In this document: piece after piece, positions 9,594-17,997 of the stretch
Layout of the letters: each line of letters starts with the position of its first letter
Position numbering within the stretch: the stretch's first letter is position 1
Source: Vibrio sp. S9_S30
GTDB taxonomy: Bacteria > Pseudomonadota > Gammaproteobacteria > Enterobacterales > Vibrionaceae
DNA length: 64,000 nt
NCBI RefSeq assembly: GCF_014694455.1
Contig: NZ_JAAUWT010000008.1
Span: forward strand, 124,001-188,000
Direction of reading: 5' to 3'
The notes under the pieces: generated by a model
Seen by the model: the letters and a program-made list of their open reading frames with translations, nothing else
What the model was told of the DNA's origin: nothing
Database searches by the model: none
Translations under genes and position numbers: made by a program

Positions 9594-10656
9594 ACCCATT
9601 AAGGCAAATCACTCGGCTTCTAAACTCGACACGCCAAAATCAAGCGATTCGCCGTCAAAAGGAAACGCAATGAATCGGATAAAACACCTATTTGTCAAAA
9701 TTGGGGTGCTGCCCATCTTAATGGTGATTGCAGTCACCATCTTCGCGACGGCATCGGACAATTTTCTGACTGCACGAAACTTGCTCAACCTTCTGCGCCA
9801 ATCTTCTTACCTCATTATGGTGGCGATAGGTCAAATGTTTGTGTTGCTAACGGCGGGTTTCGACCTGTCCGTCGGCACCATTATTGCCCTCTCTTCGGTT
9901 GTCGGCGCGACCACGATGGCAGCCGTGTACGCCTCCTTTCCTGACGCCATTTACCTTGCCATCTTACTCGGTGTGCTCGCGGGTGTTGGGGTTGGGCTGG
10001 TCGTTGGGTTCATCAATGGTGTGGGCGTCGCACATTTTCAAGTGTCCCCGTTTGTGATGACACTGGGTATCTCCTCTGTTGGCTTTGGTGTCGCCCTTTA
10101 TATGACTGGCGGCTCTCCTGTTTACGGCATGCCCGTCGAGTATGGCAACACCTTCGGGTTTGGCAGCCTACTAGGAATACCCACACCGATTTTAGCCGCG
10201 CTCATCATGACCATTGCCGCCGTCATTGTGGTGAATCGAACCCGTCTCGGGCGCTATTTCTACGCCGTCGGTGGCAACATTCACGCCGCGCAGCTTTCCG
10301 GAATCAACACTCACAAAACCTTGATGATGGCTTACCTACTTTGCGCGTTGTTCGCGGCATTAGCGGGCATGTTGATTACCGCAAGGCTGGATACGGGCGA
10401 GGCCAACATTGGGGCGGCCATGCCTTTAGAGTCCATCGCCGCTTGTGTGATTGCCGGTGTCAGCTTGCGGGGCGGTGTTGGACGTGTCGAGCATGTCGTT
10501 TTGGGTGCCATTTTTATTAGCTTGGTTCAAAACGGCATGAACTTAACGCGTGTCGAATCTTACTTGCAAACCGTAGTCATCGGCGCCTTGCTGATCTTCG
10601 CGGTGATTATCGACCAAATTCGTATTCGAATGCGAGCCAATTTAGGCGCGCACTAA
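9583..10656 (+). CDS. RbsC-type ABC transporter permease
   Basis: About 357 residues from the ATG at 9583, which overlaps the ATPase end and has GAGG upstream. An alternative ATG at 9670 (AAAGGA before it) would remove a 29-residue polar leader and matches the usual N-terminus of RbsC-type permeases, so the start is uncertain. Roughly nine hydrophobic segments follow, with family motifs FDLSVGTIIALSSVVGA and GRYFYAVGGNIHAAQLSGI, then a C-terminal stretch GGVGRVEHVVLGAIFISLVQNGMN. It forms the inner-membrane channel of the importer with the preceding two genes. Only one permease gene is present, consistent with a homodimer. Confidence 0.9.
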   Translation: MNSEPIKANHSASKLDTPKSSDSPSKGNAMNRIKHLFVKIGVLPILMVIAVTIFATASDNFLTARNLLNLLRQSSYLIMVAIGQMFVLLTAGFDLSVGTIIALSSVVGATTMAAVYASFPDAIYLAILLGVLAGVGVGLVVGFINGVGVAHFQVSPFVMTLGISSVGFGVALYMTGGSPVYGMPVEYGNTFGFGSLLGIPTPILAALIMTIAAVIVVNRTRLGRYFYAVGGNIHAAQLSGINTHKTLMMAYLLCALFAALAGMLITARLDTGEANIGAAMPLESIAACVIAGVSLRGGVGRVEHVVLGAIFISLVQNGMNLTRVESYLQTVVIGALLIFAVIIDQIRIRMRANLGAH

Positions 10657-10685
10657 CCCCTTCAACATCATAAACAGGTATCAAT

Positions 10686-10721
10686 ATGCTCAATATAAAC
10701 AGCATGATCAATATAAACAGC
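10686..10721 (+). repeat. 18-bp in-frame tandem duplication of the pxpA start codon region
   Basis: ATGCTCAATATAAACAGC (10686-10703) is followed by ATGATCAATATAAACAGC (10704-10721), one difference in 18. It duplicates the start codon and five codons of pxpA. Confidence 0.9.
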
Positions 10722-11492
10722 GATATGGGAGAAGGGTTTGGCATCTACACACTGGGTGATGATGAAGCACTGATGCCCTACATCACCGAAGCCAATGTTG
10801 CTTGTGGTTTTCATGCTTCAGACCCAAACCATATGAAGCGCACGGTAGAGCTTGCTAAGCACTATGGTGTCAAGGTAGGGGCGCACTTTTCATTGCCTGA
10901 CCTTCAAGGTTTTGGCCGTCGAAGAATGCACCTTAGCCAAGCCGAATTACACAACATGATCGTGTATCAAATCGGTGCGCTAAAAGGCTTTCTGGATATG
11001 TTGGATATGCCACTCAATCACCTAAAGCCGCACGGGGTGCTCTACGGTATGGCGGCCTCCGATCCAGAAATCGCCGAAACCATTGCCAATATCGCGTTGC
11101 ATTACCAAGTCCCTGTATTTGGTTTAACGGGCACCTGCCACGAGCAAATATACAAAAGTAAGGGTGTGGGCTTCGTCGCCGAGTTTTTCACCGACCTAGA
11201 CTATGATCAGCATGGGCACTTGGTGATCACTCAAACTCACGAAGCAACCGATCCGAACTATGCGGCCAAACGAGTGAAAAAAGCCGTAGAGCAAGGAAAG
11301 GTAACAGCAACAAATGGAGATGAGATTCCCGTGGTTGCCCAAACCGTTTGTGTACATTCAGACACCCCAAACGCACTGGACATTGTCAAAGCAGTTAATA
11401 CAACGCTTTCGAAGCACCTACCTTCGCGAACCGCTGCTTTTGCAAACCCAAAGCAATTATCCACTGATGGATCGTCAATCTTCAAGGAGTGA
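10686..11492 (+). CDS. pxpA: LamB/YcsF-family (PxpA-like) lactam hydrolase subunit
   Basis: 268 residues, the usual length. The family opening ININSDMGEGFGIYTLGDDEALMPYI, the ANVACGFHASDP motif and HLKPHGVLYGMAA are all present. PxpA of E. coli is the subunit of ATP-dependent 5-oxoprolinase that, with PxpB and PxpC, opens the lactam ring of pyroglutamate. Here the partner genes follow but are interleaved with a biotin carrier and a biotin carboxylase, and the operon ends in GABA-type enzymes. The substrate may therefore be a different lactam or amide. The first 36 bases are an 18-bp tandem duplication carrying two ATGs (10686 and 10704), so two in-frame starts are possible, and the second matches the family N-terminus better. 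Confidence 0.85.
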   Translation: MLNINSMININSDMGEGFGIYTLGDDEALMPYITEANVACGFHASDPNHMKRTVELAKHYGVKVGAHFSLPDLQGFGRRRMHLSQAELHNMIVYQIGALKGFLDMLDMPLNHLKPHGVLYGMAASDPEIAETIANIALHYQVPVFGLTGTCHEQIYKSKGVGFVAEFFTDLDYDQHGHLVITQTHEATDPNYAAKRVKKAVEQGKVTATNGDEIPVVAQTVCVHSDTPNALDIVKAVNTTLSKHLPSRTAAFANPKQLSTDGSSIFKE

Positions 11493-11495
11493 ACC

Positions 11496-11735
11496 ATGTC
11501 AGACAAAGAAATCATTTGCCCACTGCCGGGCGTGTTCTACCGCTCTTCAGCACCTGAGCAACCTTATTACAAACAAGCTGGAGACAGCATTGCTCCCGGC
11601 GATGTGATTGGCTTAGTGGAAGTCATGAAGTCGTTCCACGAAATCAAAGCCGAAGTGTCGGGCGTCATTGATGACTTTTTGTTGGAAAACGAAACCCCCG
11701 TAAACGCTGGTCAGCCTATCGTTCGGCTCAAGTAA
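11496..11735 (+). CDS. Biotin carboxyl carrier protein, single biotinyl domain
   Basis: 79 residues, one biotinyl/lipoyl-type barrel. The biotin-accepting Lys is in VEVMKSFHEIKAEVSG, near residue 46. Canonical carriers read AMKM or VMKM; here the residue after Lys is Ser. The N-terminal PLPGVFYRSSAP is like the opening of biotinyl domains attached to urea carboxylase and related enzymes. It starts three bases after pxpA ends and precedes the biotin carboxylase. The lack of the long N-terminal region of AccB suggests a carrier dedicated to this operon and not fatty-acid synthesis. Confidence 0.88.
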   Translation: MSDKEIICPLPGVFYRSSAPEQPYYKQAGDSIAPGDVIGLVEVMKSFHEIKAEVSGVIDDFLLENETPVNAGQPIVRLK

Positions 11736-11762
11736 CGCACGGAATGTACACAAGGAATTGTT

Positions 11763-13154
11763 ATGACTATTCAAACTCTTCTCATTGCCAACCGCGGTGA
11801 AATTGCGGTGCGGATCATCCGTGCTGCCAAGGAAATGGGCATACGAACCATTCAGGTATACAGCGAAGCCGACAGCGGGTCTCTTGCGGTTAAACTGGCA
11901 GACGCGGCCATTTGCATTGGTGCCCCGATAGCAAACCAAAGTTATCTGGATGGCGACAAAATCATCCAAGCTGCTATCGATTCCAACGCCGACGCGATCC
12001 ACCCTGGCTATGGGTTTCTGTCGGAAAATGCCGATTTCTCGGATAGAGTGCGTCAAGCCGGGTTGATTTTCATCGGTCCTGATGGCAACACCATGCGAAA
12101 AATGGCGGATAAAGCCGTCGCTCGGGAAACCGCGATGGCAGCGGGCGTGCCTGTTGTTCCGGGCAGCGCCCCTTCCACCAACCCAGACGCCGCATTGCAG
12201 CGCGCTAAGGAGATCGGGTTTCCCGTCATGATAAAAGCCTCGGCAGGCGGTGGCGGACGAGGTATTCGCGTGATCGAAAAGGCCGATGATTTCCTCGACC
12301 AGTATCACCAGGCGTCGGCAGAAGCAAAGTCGGCCTTTGGTGACGGCACGTTGTATTTAGAAAAGTTCATTCAGCAGGCTCGGCATGTTGAGGTTCAAAT
12401 TCTAGCAGATGGAAACAAAGCGATTCATCTATTTGAACGTGAATGCTCGTTGCAACGTCGCCGCCAGAAAGTCTGGGAAGAAGCGCCCTGCTTTGTTCTC
12501 CCTACCTCGGTTAGAGAAGCCATGTGTCAGTCCGCGGTGTCGTTAGCAGAGAGCGTTCACTATCAGGGTGCAGGCACCATTGAATACCTCTATGACGACG
12601 AGACGGAAGCCTTCTACTTTATCGAAATGAATACACGCATACAGGTAGAGCACCCCATTACCGAGTGCATTACTGGCGTCGATTTGATTCGCGAGATGAT
12701 TCTGATTGCATCGGGTCAGCCACTGGCGTTCCAACAAACTGATATTGAAATGCGCGGTCATGCCATTGAAATTCGCCTGAATGCAGAAGACCCGTTTAAT
12801 GGGTTCTTACCTTATCCCGGCATCATCAGCCAGTTTACTCCCCCTATGGGAGCAGGGGTTCGATTTGATGGGCTGATTTACTCCGGATATGCGATTCCGC
12901 CTTATTACGATTCTCTCCTTGGCAAGCTGATCGTATGGGATAACACCCGTGAAAACGCCATCAAACGCATGGCAAGAGCACTGGATGAATTAGAGGTCGT
13001 GGGGGTTAAAACCACCCAGCCGCTGTTTCAACAGCTCTGTAAGGACAACGAATTACTCACCGGACAGTTCAACACAGCGTGGCTAGAACGCTGGTTAGAG
13101 AACGTGTCCCAGTCTCAAACGAGCAAGGAAAGCACCTACTCTCAGGCATCTTAA
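11763..13154 (+). CDS. Biotin carboxylase subunit (AccC-like) of a dedicated carboxylase
   Basis: 463 residues, close to AccC (449). It shows the biotin carboxylase fold: LIANRGEIAVRIIRAAKEMGI at the start, IHPGYGFLSEN, the glycine-rich ATP-grasp loop KASAGGGGRGIRVI, and FYFIEMNTRIQVEHPITE. It charges the carrier with carboxybiotin using ATP and bicarbonate. One residue is unusual: the conserved QRRHQK reads QRRRQK (in ERECSLQRRRQKVWEE), changing the His that lies at the active site in AccC. Its place between the carrier and pxpB argues for a split urea-carboxylase-like enzyme and not acetyl-CoA carboxylase; no accD or accA is nearby. Confidence 0.9.
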   Translation: MTIQTLLIANRGEIAVRIIRAAKEMGIRTIQVYSEADSGSLAVKLADAAICIGAPIANQSYLDGDKIIQAAIDSNADAIHPGYGFLSENADFSDRVRQAGLIFIGPDGNTMRKMADKAVARETAMAAGVPVVPGSAPSTNPDAALQRAKEIGFPVMIKASAGGGGRGIRVIEKADDFLDQYHQASAEAKSAFGDGTLYLEKFIQQARHVEVQILADGNKAIHLFERECSLQRRRQKVWEEAPCFVLPTSVREAMCQSAVSLAESVHYQGAGTIEYLYDDETEAFYFIEMNTRIQVEHPITECITGVDLIREMILIASGQPLAFQQTDIEMRGHAIEIRLNAEDPFNGFLPYPGIISQFTPPMGAGVRFDGLIYSGYAIPPYYDSLLGKLIVWDNTRENAIKRMARALDELEVVGVKTTQPLFQQLCKDNELLTGQFNTAWLERWLENVSQSQTSKESTYSQAS

Positions 13155-13163
13155 GGAAAGACG

Positions 13164-14039
13164 ATGAAAACACGCTACTCCTATGGCGGAGATGAACACA
13201 TATTCGTAGAAGTCAGCGAAGAAATGTCGCTCGCGGCCTTTTTCAAAAGCTTGTCGATGACACAAGCGATCCGACAAGCAAACATTCCGGGTGTAGAGGA
13301 AATCTGCCCCGCGAATGCTTCTTTTCAGGTGAAGTACAACCCCGACATTTGCGCACCTTCCGATATGTTGCAAACCATTCAAAATCTTGAAGCGTCCATG
13401 GCGGAAAACGAAGCGAAAATCGACACACGCATCATTGAAGTGCCCGTCTATTACCAAGATCCATGGACACATGAAACGCTGATGCGATTTCGGGAAAGGC
13501 ATCAAGATCCAGAAGGCACCGATCTTTCCTATGCCGCAAAAATCAATGGCTATGATTCGATTGACGCTTTTATTGAAGCGCACGCCAATTCGCCTTGGAT
13601 GGTCACCATGGTGGGGTTTGTTGCTGGGTTGCCTTTCATGTTTCAAATGGTGGAACAAGAAAAGCAAATCCAAGTGCCCAAATATGTTCGCCCAAGAACC
13701 GACACGCCTAAGCTCACTATCGGCTATGGGGGCTGTTTCTCTTGCATTTACTCGGTTCGCGGGGCGGGGGGATACCAAATGTTTGGCGTGACGCCCATGC
13801 CCATCTACGACCCAAGCCAAAGCGCGGCTCACCTGAAAGACTTTCTCATCTTTTTCCAGCCGGGGGACATCGTGAAGTTTCGCCCCATCGACGAAGCAGA
13901 CTATCACCACATTGTCGATCAAGTCGAAAAAGGCACCTATCAGCCTCTCATTAAGGCGGTTCAATTCTCCTTATCTGAATTTGAAGCCAACATGAGCCGT
14001 TACAACGCCACACTGAAGGAGGCACTGTATGAACATTAA
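13164..14039 (+). CDS. pxpB: PxpB/KipI-like subunit (carboxyltransferase family, AHS1)
   Basis: 291 residues, longer than E. coli PxpB (about 218) and nearer to the matching half of the carboxyltransferase domain of urea carboxylase. The conserved core reads VGFVAGLPFMFQM, then KLTIGYGGCFSCIY and GGYQMFGVTPMPIYDP. In 5-oxoprolinase PxpB and PxpC act together in ATP-dependent activation of the lactam; in urea carboxylase the fused equivalents transfer carboxyl from biotin to the amide nitrogen. With carrier and carboxylase genes immediately upstream, the second role is more likely here. The stop overlaps the start of the pxpC-like gene by eleven bases, indicating coupled translation. Confidence 0.85.
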   Translation: MKTRYSYGGDEHIFVEVSEEMSLAAFFKSLSMTQAIRQANIPGVEEICPANASFQVKYNPDICAPSDMLQTIQNLEASMAENEAKIDTRIIEVPVYYQDPWTHETLMRFRERHQDPEGTDLSYAAKINGYDSIDAFIEAHANSPWMVTMVGFVAGLPFMFQMVEQEKQIQVPKYVRPRTDTPKLTIGYGGCFSCIYSVRGAGGYQMFGVTPMPIYDPSQSAAHLKDFLIFFQPGDIVKFRPIDEADYHHIVDQVEKGTYQPLIKAVQFSLSEFEANMSRYNATLKEALYEH

Positions 14040-15042
14040 GGTTCTTCACCCCGGTTTAGCGACAGCAGTGCAAGATCTTGGCCGTAAAGGGTATTTTCAT
14101 TTGGGCATTCCCGTATCCGGAGCCATGGATCGATTTGCCTGTCGATGCGCCAACTGGCTGGTCGGAAACGATGAGAACGCGGCTGTGTTGGAAGCGGTGT
14201 TTATGGGGCCAAAACTGGCATTCTCGAAAGGCTGCACCGTTGCCGTTACGGGGGCAGAAATGACGCCAATGGTCGATGGTATCGCACAAGAGAGCTGGAC
14301 AAGCTTTCGTGTAGAAGCGGGGCAAACACTTACGTTTAATCACCTCACCAAGGGCGCCAGAATCTACATCGCGGTGGCGGGTGGTATTGACGTACCCGAA
14401 GTGCTCGGTAGTCGCTCTACTTACACACTCGGTGCACTTGGCGGCTTTGAAGGACGCCCCCTTCAAGAAGGGGATGAGCTGCCCGTCGGTGAGGCAACGG
14501 TGGGTAACATAAGCGATACCACAGGCAACGGTTTGTTTGTTCGCCGTCACTTACCTGCGGCGCTTCGCCGTGATGTCAATACAACGCTGCGTGTAGTAAC
14601 GGGATTGTACTGGCACCGTATTACGGAAGCATCGGGCAAACAGTTTTTTGCTGAAGAATGGCAAGTGGCCCCCGAGGCGGATCGCATTGGTTATCGCTTT
14701 AAAAACGGAACACCACTTGAATTCATTGAACGCGACCAGCCTTTTGGCGCGGGATCGGATCCTTCCAACATCGTTGACGGTTGTTACCCCTACGGCTCGA
14801 TTCAAGTGCCCGCAGGGAAAGAACCGATTGTGCTGCACCGTGACGCCGTATCCGGTGGCGGCTACTTCATGATCGGCACTGTCATTTCGACCGATATGGA
14901 TTTGATTGGTCAGATGCAGCCCAATACGTCCATCCAGTTTACGGAAGTCAGCATGGAAGACGCGCTCAGCGCCAGACGGGATCATCAAGCGCTGCTCGAC
15001 GCCGCCAAACACCACATCGAGCAAAGTGGAGTAAACCAATGA
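14029..15042 (+). CDS. pxpC: PxpC/KipA-like subunit (biotin-dependent carboxyltransferase family, AHS2)
   Basis: 337 residues with the family opening VLHPGLATAVQDLGRKGYFH, GIPVSGAMDRFACRCANWLVGN, and the region RIYIAVAGGIDVPEVLGSRSTYTLGALGGFEGRPL; the C-terminal part holds SNIVDGCYPYGSIQVP and GGGYFMIGTVIS. It is homologous to the second half of the urea-carboxylase carboxyltransferase domain and to E. coli PxpC. It overlaps both neighbours (pxpB by eleven bases, the dehydrogenase by four), so it sits in the middle of a tightly coupled block. Together with the preceding four genes it makes a complete split biotin enzyme plus hydrolase. Confidence 0.88.
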   Translation: MNIKVLHPGLATAVQDLGRKGYFHLGIPVSGAMDRFACRCANWLVGNDENAAVLEAVFMGPKLAFSKGCTVAVTGAEMTPMVDGIAQESWTSFRVEAGQTLTFNHLTKGARIYIAVAGGIDVPEVLGSRSTYTLGALGGFEGRPLQEGDELPVGEATVGNISDTTGNGLFVRRHLPAALRRDVNTTLRVVTGLYWHRITEASGKQFFAEEWQVAPEADRIGYRFKNGTPLEFIERDQPFGAGSDPSNIVDGCYPYGSIQVPAGKEPIVLHRDAVSGGGYFMIGTVISTDMDLIGQMQPNTSIQFTEVSMEDALSARRDHQALLDAAKHHIEQSGVNQ

Positions 15043-16481
15043 CGTTACTTCGACACCGCGCGTTTGTGAATGGACAATGGGTGGAAAGCAAAACGGGTCA
15101 GTGCTTTTCAGTTTATGACCCTGCGAACGGCAATGAAATCGGCACGGTGCCCGATATGTCGGGTAAAGAGGTACTTTCAGCCATAGAGGCGGCAAATACC
15201 GCTCTGTCATCTTGGCGAAAACTGACCGCCAAGCAGCGCGCCGAATATTTGATGAATTGGCATCAATTGATTCTCGAAAACCAAGCCGATTTAGCCGAGC
15301 TGATCACCTTAGAATCGGGGAAGCCTTTATCGGAATCGCTTGGGGAAGTGGCCTACGGGGCTTCGTTCATTCAATGGTTTGCGGAAGAAGGGAAACGCAT
15401 TTATGGCGATGTGATCCCTTCCACATCCGCCGATCGTCGCCTACAAACCTTGAAGCAACCCGTTGGCGTTTGCGCGGCCATTACGCCTTGGAATTTTCCT
15501 GTCGCGATGATCACGCGCAAACTGGCACCCGCTTTGGCGGCGGGGTGTACCGCGATCGTTAAGCCCGCGGAATCAACGCCTTTTTCCGCGCTCGCGCTGG
15601 CTTCGTTGTCGCAACAGGCGGGCCTTCCTGAAGGGGTCATCAACGTGGTGACCGCCGCCAAAGGGGCGGAAATCGGCACCACGTTGTGTAACAGCCCAAC
15701 AATACGAAAGCTGTCTTTTACTGGGTCAACGGACGTCGGGAAAAAACTGTTGGCACAATGCGCCAGCACGGTGAAACGCGTATCCATGGAGCTGGGTGGC
15801 AATGCCCCCTTTATTGTGTTCGATGACGCCGACATCGACGAAGCGGTAGAAGGTGCGCTCGCCTCTAAATTTCGCAATGCCGGCCAAACGTGCGTGTGCA
15901 CCAATCGAATATTGGTGCAATCCGGCGTTTACGCTCAATTTTCGGAAAAATTCGCCAGAGCCGTCAGCAAGCTCAAAGTGGGTTCGGGTATGAACCCTAA
16001 GCATCAGATCGGTCCTTTGATCAGTGAGCCAGCAATGGTCAAGGTCGATGCTCATGTCCGAGACGCGTTAAGCCAAGGGGCGCAATTGCTCACCGGCGGC
16101 TCTGGCCACTCTCTGGGTGGTTTGTTTTATCAGCCAACCGTCATTGCCGATGTCACCCCCGCCATGCGGATTGCCTCGGAAGAAACCTTTGGCCCGGTTG
16201 CCCCTATTTTTCGTTTCGATACGGAGGAACAAGCGATTGACATGGCCAACGACACCGAATACGGCTTGGCGGCGTATTTCTATTCCGCCAATATTCATCG
16301 CTGCTTACGAGTGAGTGAAGCGCTGGAATACGGCATGGTGGGTGTGAATGAAGGGATCATCTCCAATGAAGTTGCCCCGTTTGGCGGCATAAAACACTCT
16401 GGATTAGGGCGAGAAGGATCGCGATCCGGCATTGAAGAATATCTGGAAACCAAATACGTCTGCTTTGGCGGGCTTTCTTAA
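15039..16481 (+). CDS. gabD: NAD(P)-dependent succinate-semialdehyde-type dehydrogenase
   Basis: 480 residues, the length of GabD. Aldehyde dehydrogenase landmarks are ITPWNFPVAMITRKLAPALA near residue 148, FTGSTDVGKKL near 229, the general base Glu in VSMELGGNAPFIVFDDAD, and the catalytic Cys in NAGQTCVCTNRILVQ, a pattern characteristic of succinate-semialdehyde dehydrogenases. It would oxidise the semialdehyde produced by the transaminase encoded next. Glutarate-semialdehyde dehydrogenases (DavD) look alike, so a C5 substrate cannot be excluded. The ATGA overlap with pxpC ties the enzyme to the lactam/amide genes. Confidence 0.88.
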   Translation: MTLLRHRAFVNGQWVESKTGQCFSVYDPANGNEIGTVPDMSGKEVLSAIEAANTALSSWRKLTAKQRAEYLMNWHQLILENQADLAELITLESGKPLSESLGEVAYGASFIQWFAEEGKRIYGDVIPSTSADRRLQTLKQPVGVCAAITPWNFPVAMITRKLAPALAAGCTAIVKPAESTPFSALALASLSQQAGLPEGVINVVTAAKGAEIGTTLCNSPTIRKLSFTGSTDVGKKLLAQCASTVKRVSMELGGNAPFIVFDDADIDEAVEGALASKFRNAGQTCVCTNRILVQSGVYAQFSEKFARAVSKLKVGSGMNPKHQIGPLISEPAMVKVDAHVRDALSQGAQLLTGGSGHSLGGLFYQPTVIADVTPAMRIASEETFGPVAPIFRFDTEEQAIDMANDTEYGLAAYFYSANIHRCLRVSEALEYGMVGVNEGIISNEVAPFGGIKHSGLGREGSRSGIEEYLETKYVCFGGLS

Positions 16482-16500
16482 AAAGGATAGGACACCTCAA

Positions 16501-17772
16501 ATGAATAATCAGTCACTGATGGATCGCCGAAACAAGGCGGTGCCCAGAGGCGTGGCTTCGGCTACCCCTTTGTTTGTGAAACGCGCTCAAAACGCCGAAA
16601 TTTGGGACGTAGAAAACCGACGTTTTATCGATTTTGCTGCCGGCATTGCCGTCGTGAACACTGGGCATTGCAACCAAGCTGTTACACAAGCCGTCATCGA
16701 GCAAATCGAGCGCTTTAGCCACACCGCTTTTCAAGTAGCGGGTTATGAAACGTACATTGCTCTTGCCGAACGTTTAAACGAATTAGCCCCCATTGACGAT
16801 GCAAAAACCCTATTGATGACAACGGGTGCAGAAGCGCTGGAAAACGCCGTGAAGATTGCACGCCACTACACCAAGCGTCGTGGTGTGATCGCGTTTCACG
16901 GCGGCTTTCATGGCAGAACCATGCTGACCATGGGCATGACAGGGAAAATCGCCCCTTACAAAGAGGGCTTTGGTCCTTTCCCTGCCGACATTTTCCACGT
17001 GCCCTTCCCCGTGCCTTATCAAGGTATGGACACCAGCTACACAATGAAGTCGTTGGAAAAAGTGTTCAAAACGGACATCTCCCCCGATTCTGTCGCGGCT
17101 ATTGTTATTGAGCCCATCCAAGGGGAAGGCGGGTTTTACGCGGCACCCAATGAGTTGATGACGAAACTGCGAAATCTATGCGATGAACACGGCATCGTTT
17201 TGATTTTTGATGAAGTGCAAACGGGCTTTGCCCGAACTGGAAAGACGTTGGCGAGCGAGCATTTCGATGTGCAACCCGATTTGATCACTGTAGCGAAGGC
17301 GTTGGCCGGCGGCTACCCACTTTCAGGAATCATAGGAAAACGTGAACTGATGGACAGCCCAGCACCGGGAGGTCTGGGAGGAACGTACGGTGGTAGCCCT
17401 GTCGGTTGCGCCGCCGCCCACGCCGTTTTGGATGAAATTCAAAGCCAAAACCTGAACCAAAAGGCACAAACCATAGGTCGGCGATTACACAATGCCATCC
17501 GTCAGGTCAAAGACTCCCACGGCGGTATTCCCATTGCTTACATTCGCCACGCTGGCGCCATGATTGCCTTTGACTTTGTCAACGGCGAAGCACCGGCGCC
17601 AGAATACGTTGCACCGTTTATTGCAGAATGCCGAAATCAGGGTTTGATCGTATTGCCATGTGGTCAATTTGGCAACGCTATCCGCTTGCTGCCTCCGCTC
17701 ACGGTGGAAGATCATATACTAGAAGAGGCGGTGGATATTATTCAAAATGCACTGATTTCAATGGTCAAATAG
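16501..17772 (+). CDS. gabT: 4-aminobutyrate-type aminotransferase
   Basis: 423 residues from the ATG at 16501 (AAAGGATAGG upstream), close to E. coli GabT (426). Class-III PLP aminotransferase motifs are FIDFAAGIAVVNTGHCN, TTGAEALENAVKIARHYT, GGFHGRTMLTMGMTGK, the Asp of LIFDEVQTGFARTGK, and the PLP lysine in DLITVAKALAGGYPLSG. It would move the amino group of an omega-amino acid to 2-oxoglutarate. As the last gene of the operon, it suggests that the upstream lactam/amide chemistry releases GABA (from 2-pyrrolidone-like compounds) or 5-aminovalerate. DavT-type 5-aminovalerate transaminases cannot be separated from GabT by eye. Confidence 0.88.
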   Translation: MNNQSLMDRRNKAVPRGVASATPLFVKRAQNAEIWDVENRRFIDFAAGIAVVNTGHCNQAVTQAVIEQIERFSHTAFQVAGYETYIALAERLNELAPIDDAKTLLMTTGAEALENAVKIARHYTKRRGVIAFHGGFHGRTMLTMGMTGKIAPYKEGFGPFPADIFHVPFPVPYQGMDTSYTMKSLEKVFKTDISPDSVAAIVIEPIQGEGGFYAAPNELMTKLRNLCDEHGIVLIFDEVQTGFARTGKTLASEHFDVQPDLITVAKALAGGYPLSGIIGKRELMDSPAPGGLGGTYGGSPVGCAAAHAVLDEIQSQNLNQKAQTIGRRLHNAIRQVKDSHGGIPIAYIRHAGAMIAFDFVNGEAPAPEYVAPFIAECRNQGLIVLPCGQFGNAIRLLPPLTVEDHILEEAVDIIQNALISMVK

Positions 17773-17861
17773 CTAGGGGCTGTTGACCTTTCGAGATGAT
17801 TTTGCAGTTATTTGTGGGTTATTTGTACAAGGTAATGTTTATTCGGTGTAGCCGCTTTATA

Positions 17862-17899
17862 CAATGATTAGTTAACACAACAATGATTGAATAACACAA
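17862..17899. repeat. 19-bp tandem duplication downstream of gabT
   Basis: CAATGATTAGTTAACACAA (17862-17880) is followed by CAATGATTGAATAACACAA (17881-17899), and a third degenerate unit begins CGATGAGTAA. It lies about 90 bp after the gabT stop. Confidence 0.7.
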
Positions 17900-17997
17900 C
17901 GATGAGTAAAAATAAGCCACAAATGCTGCCCAAAGGGTTCGAACAACTTCATTAGGTACGCTGATGACATCAATGATGTCTTACTTGAAATACTGGA

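Noticed and set aside
13095..13964. Long minus-strand frame opposite pxpB
   Set aside because: It is a shadow of pxpB; the plus strand has clear family motifs, ribosome sites and tight coupling to its neighbours.
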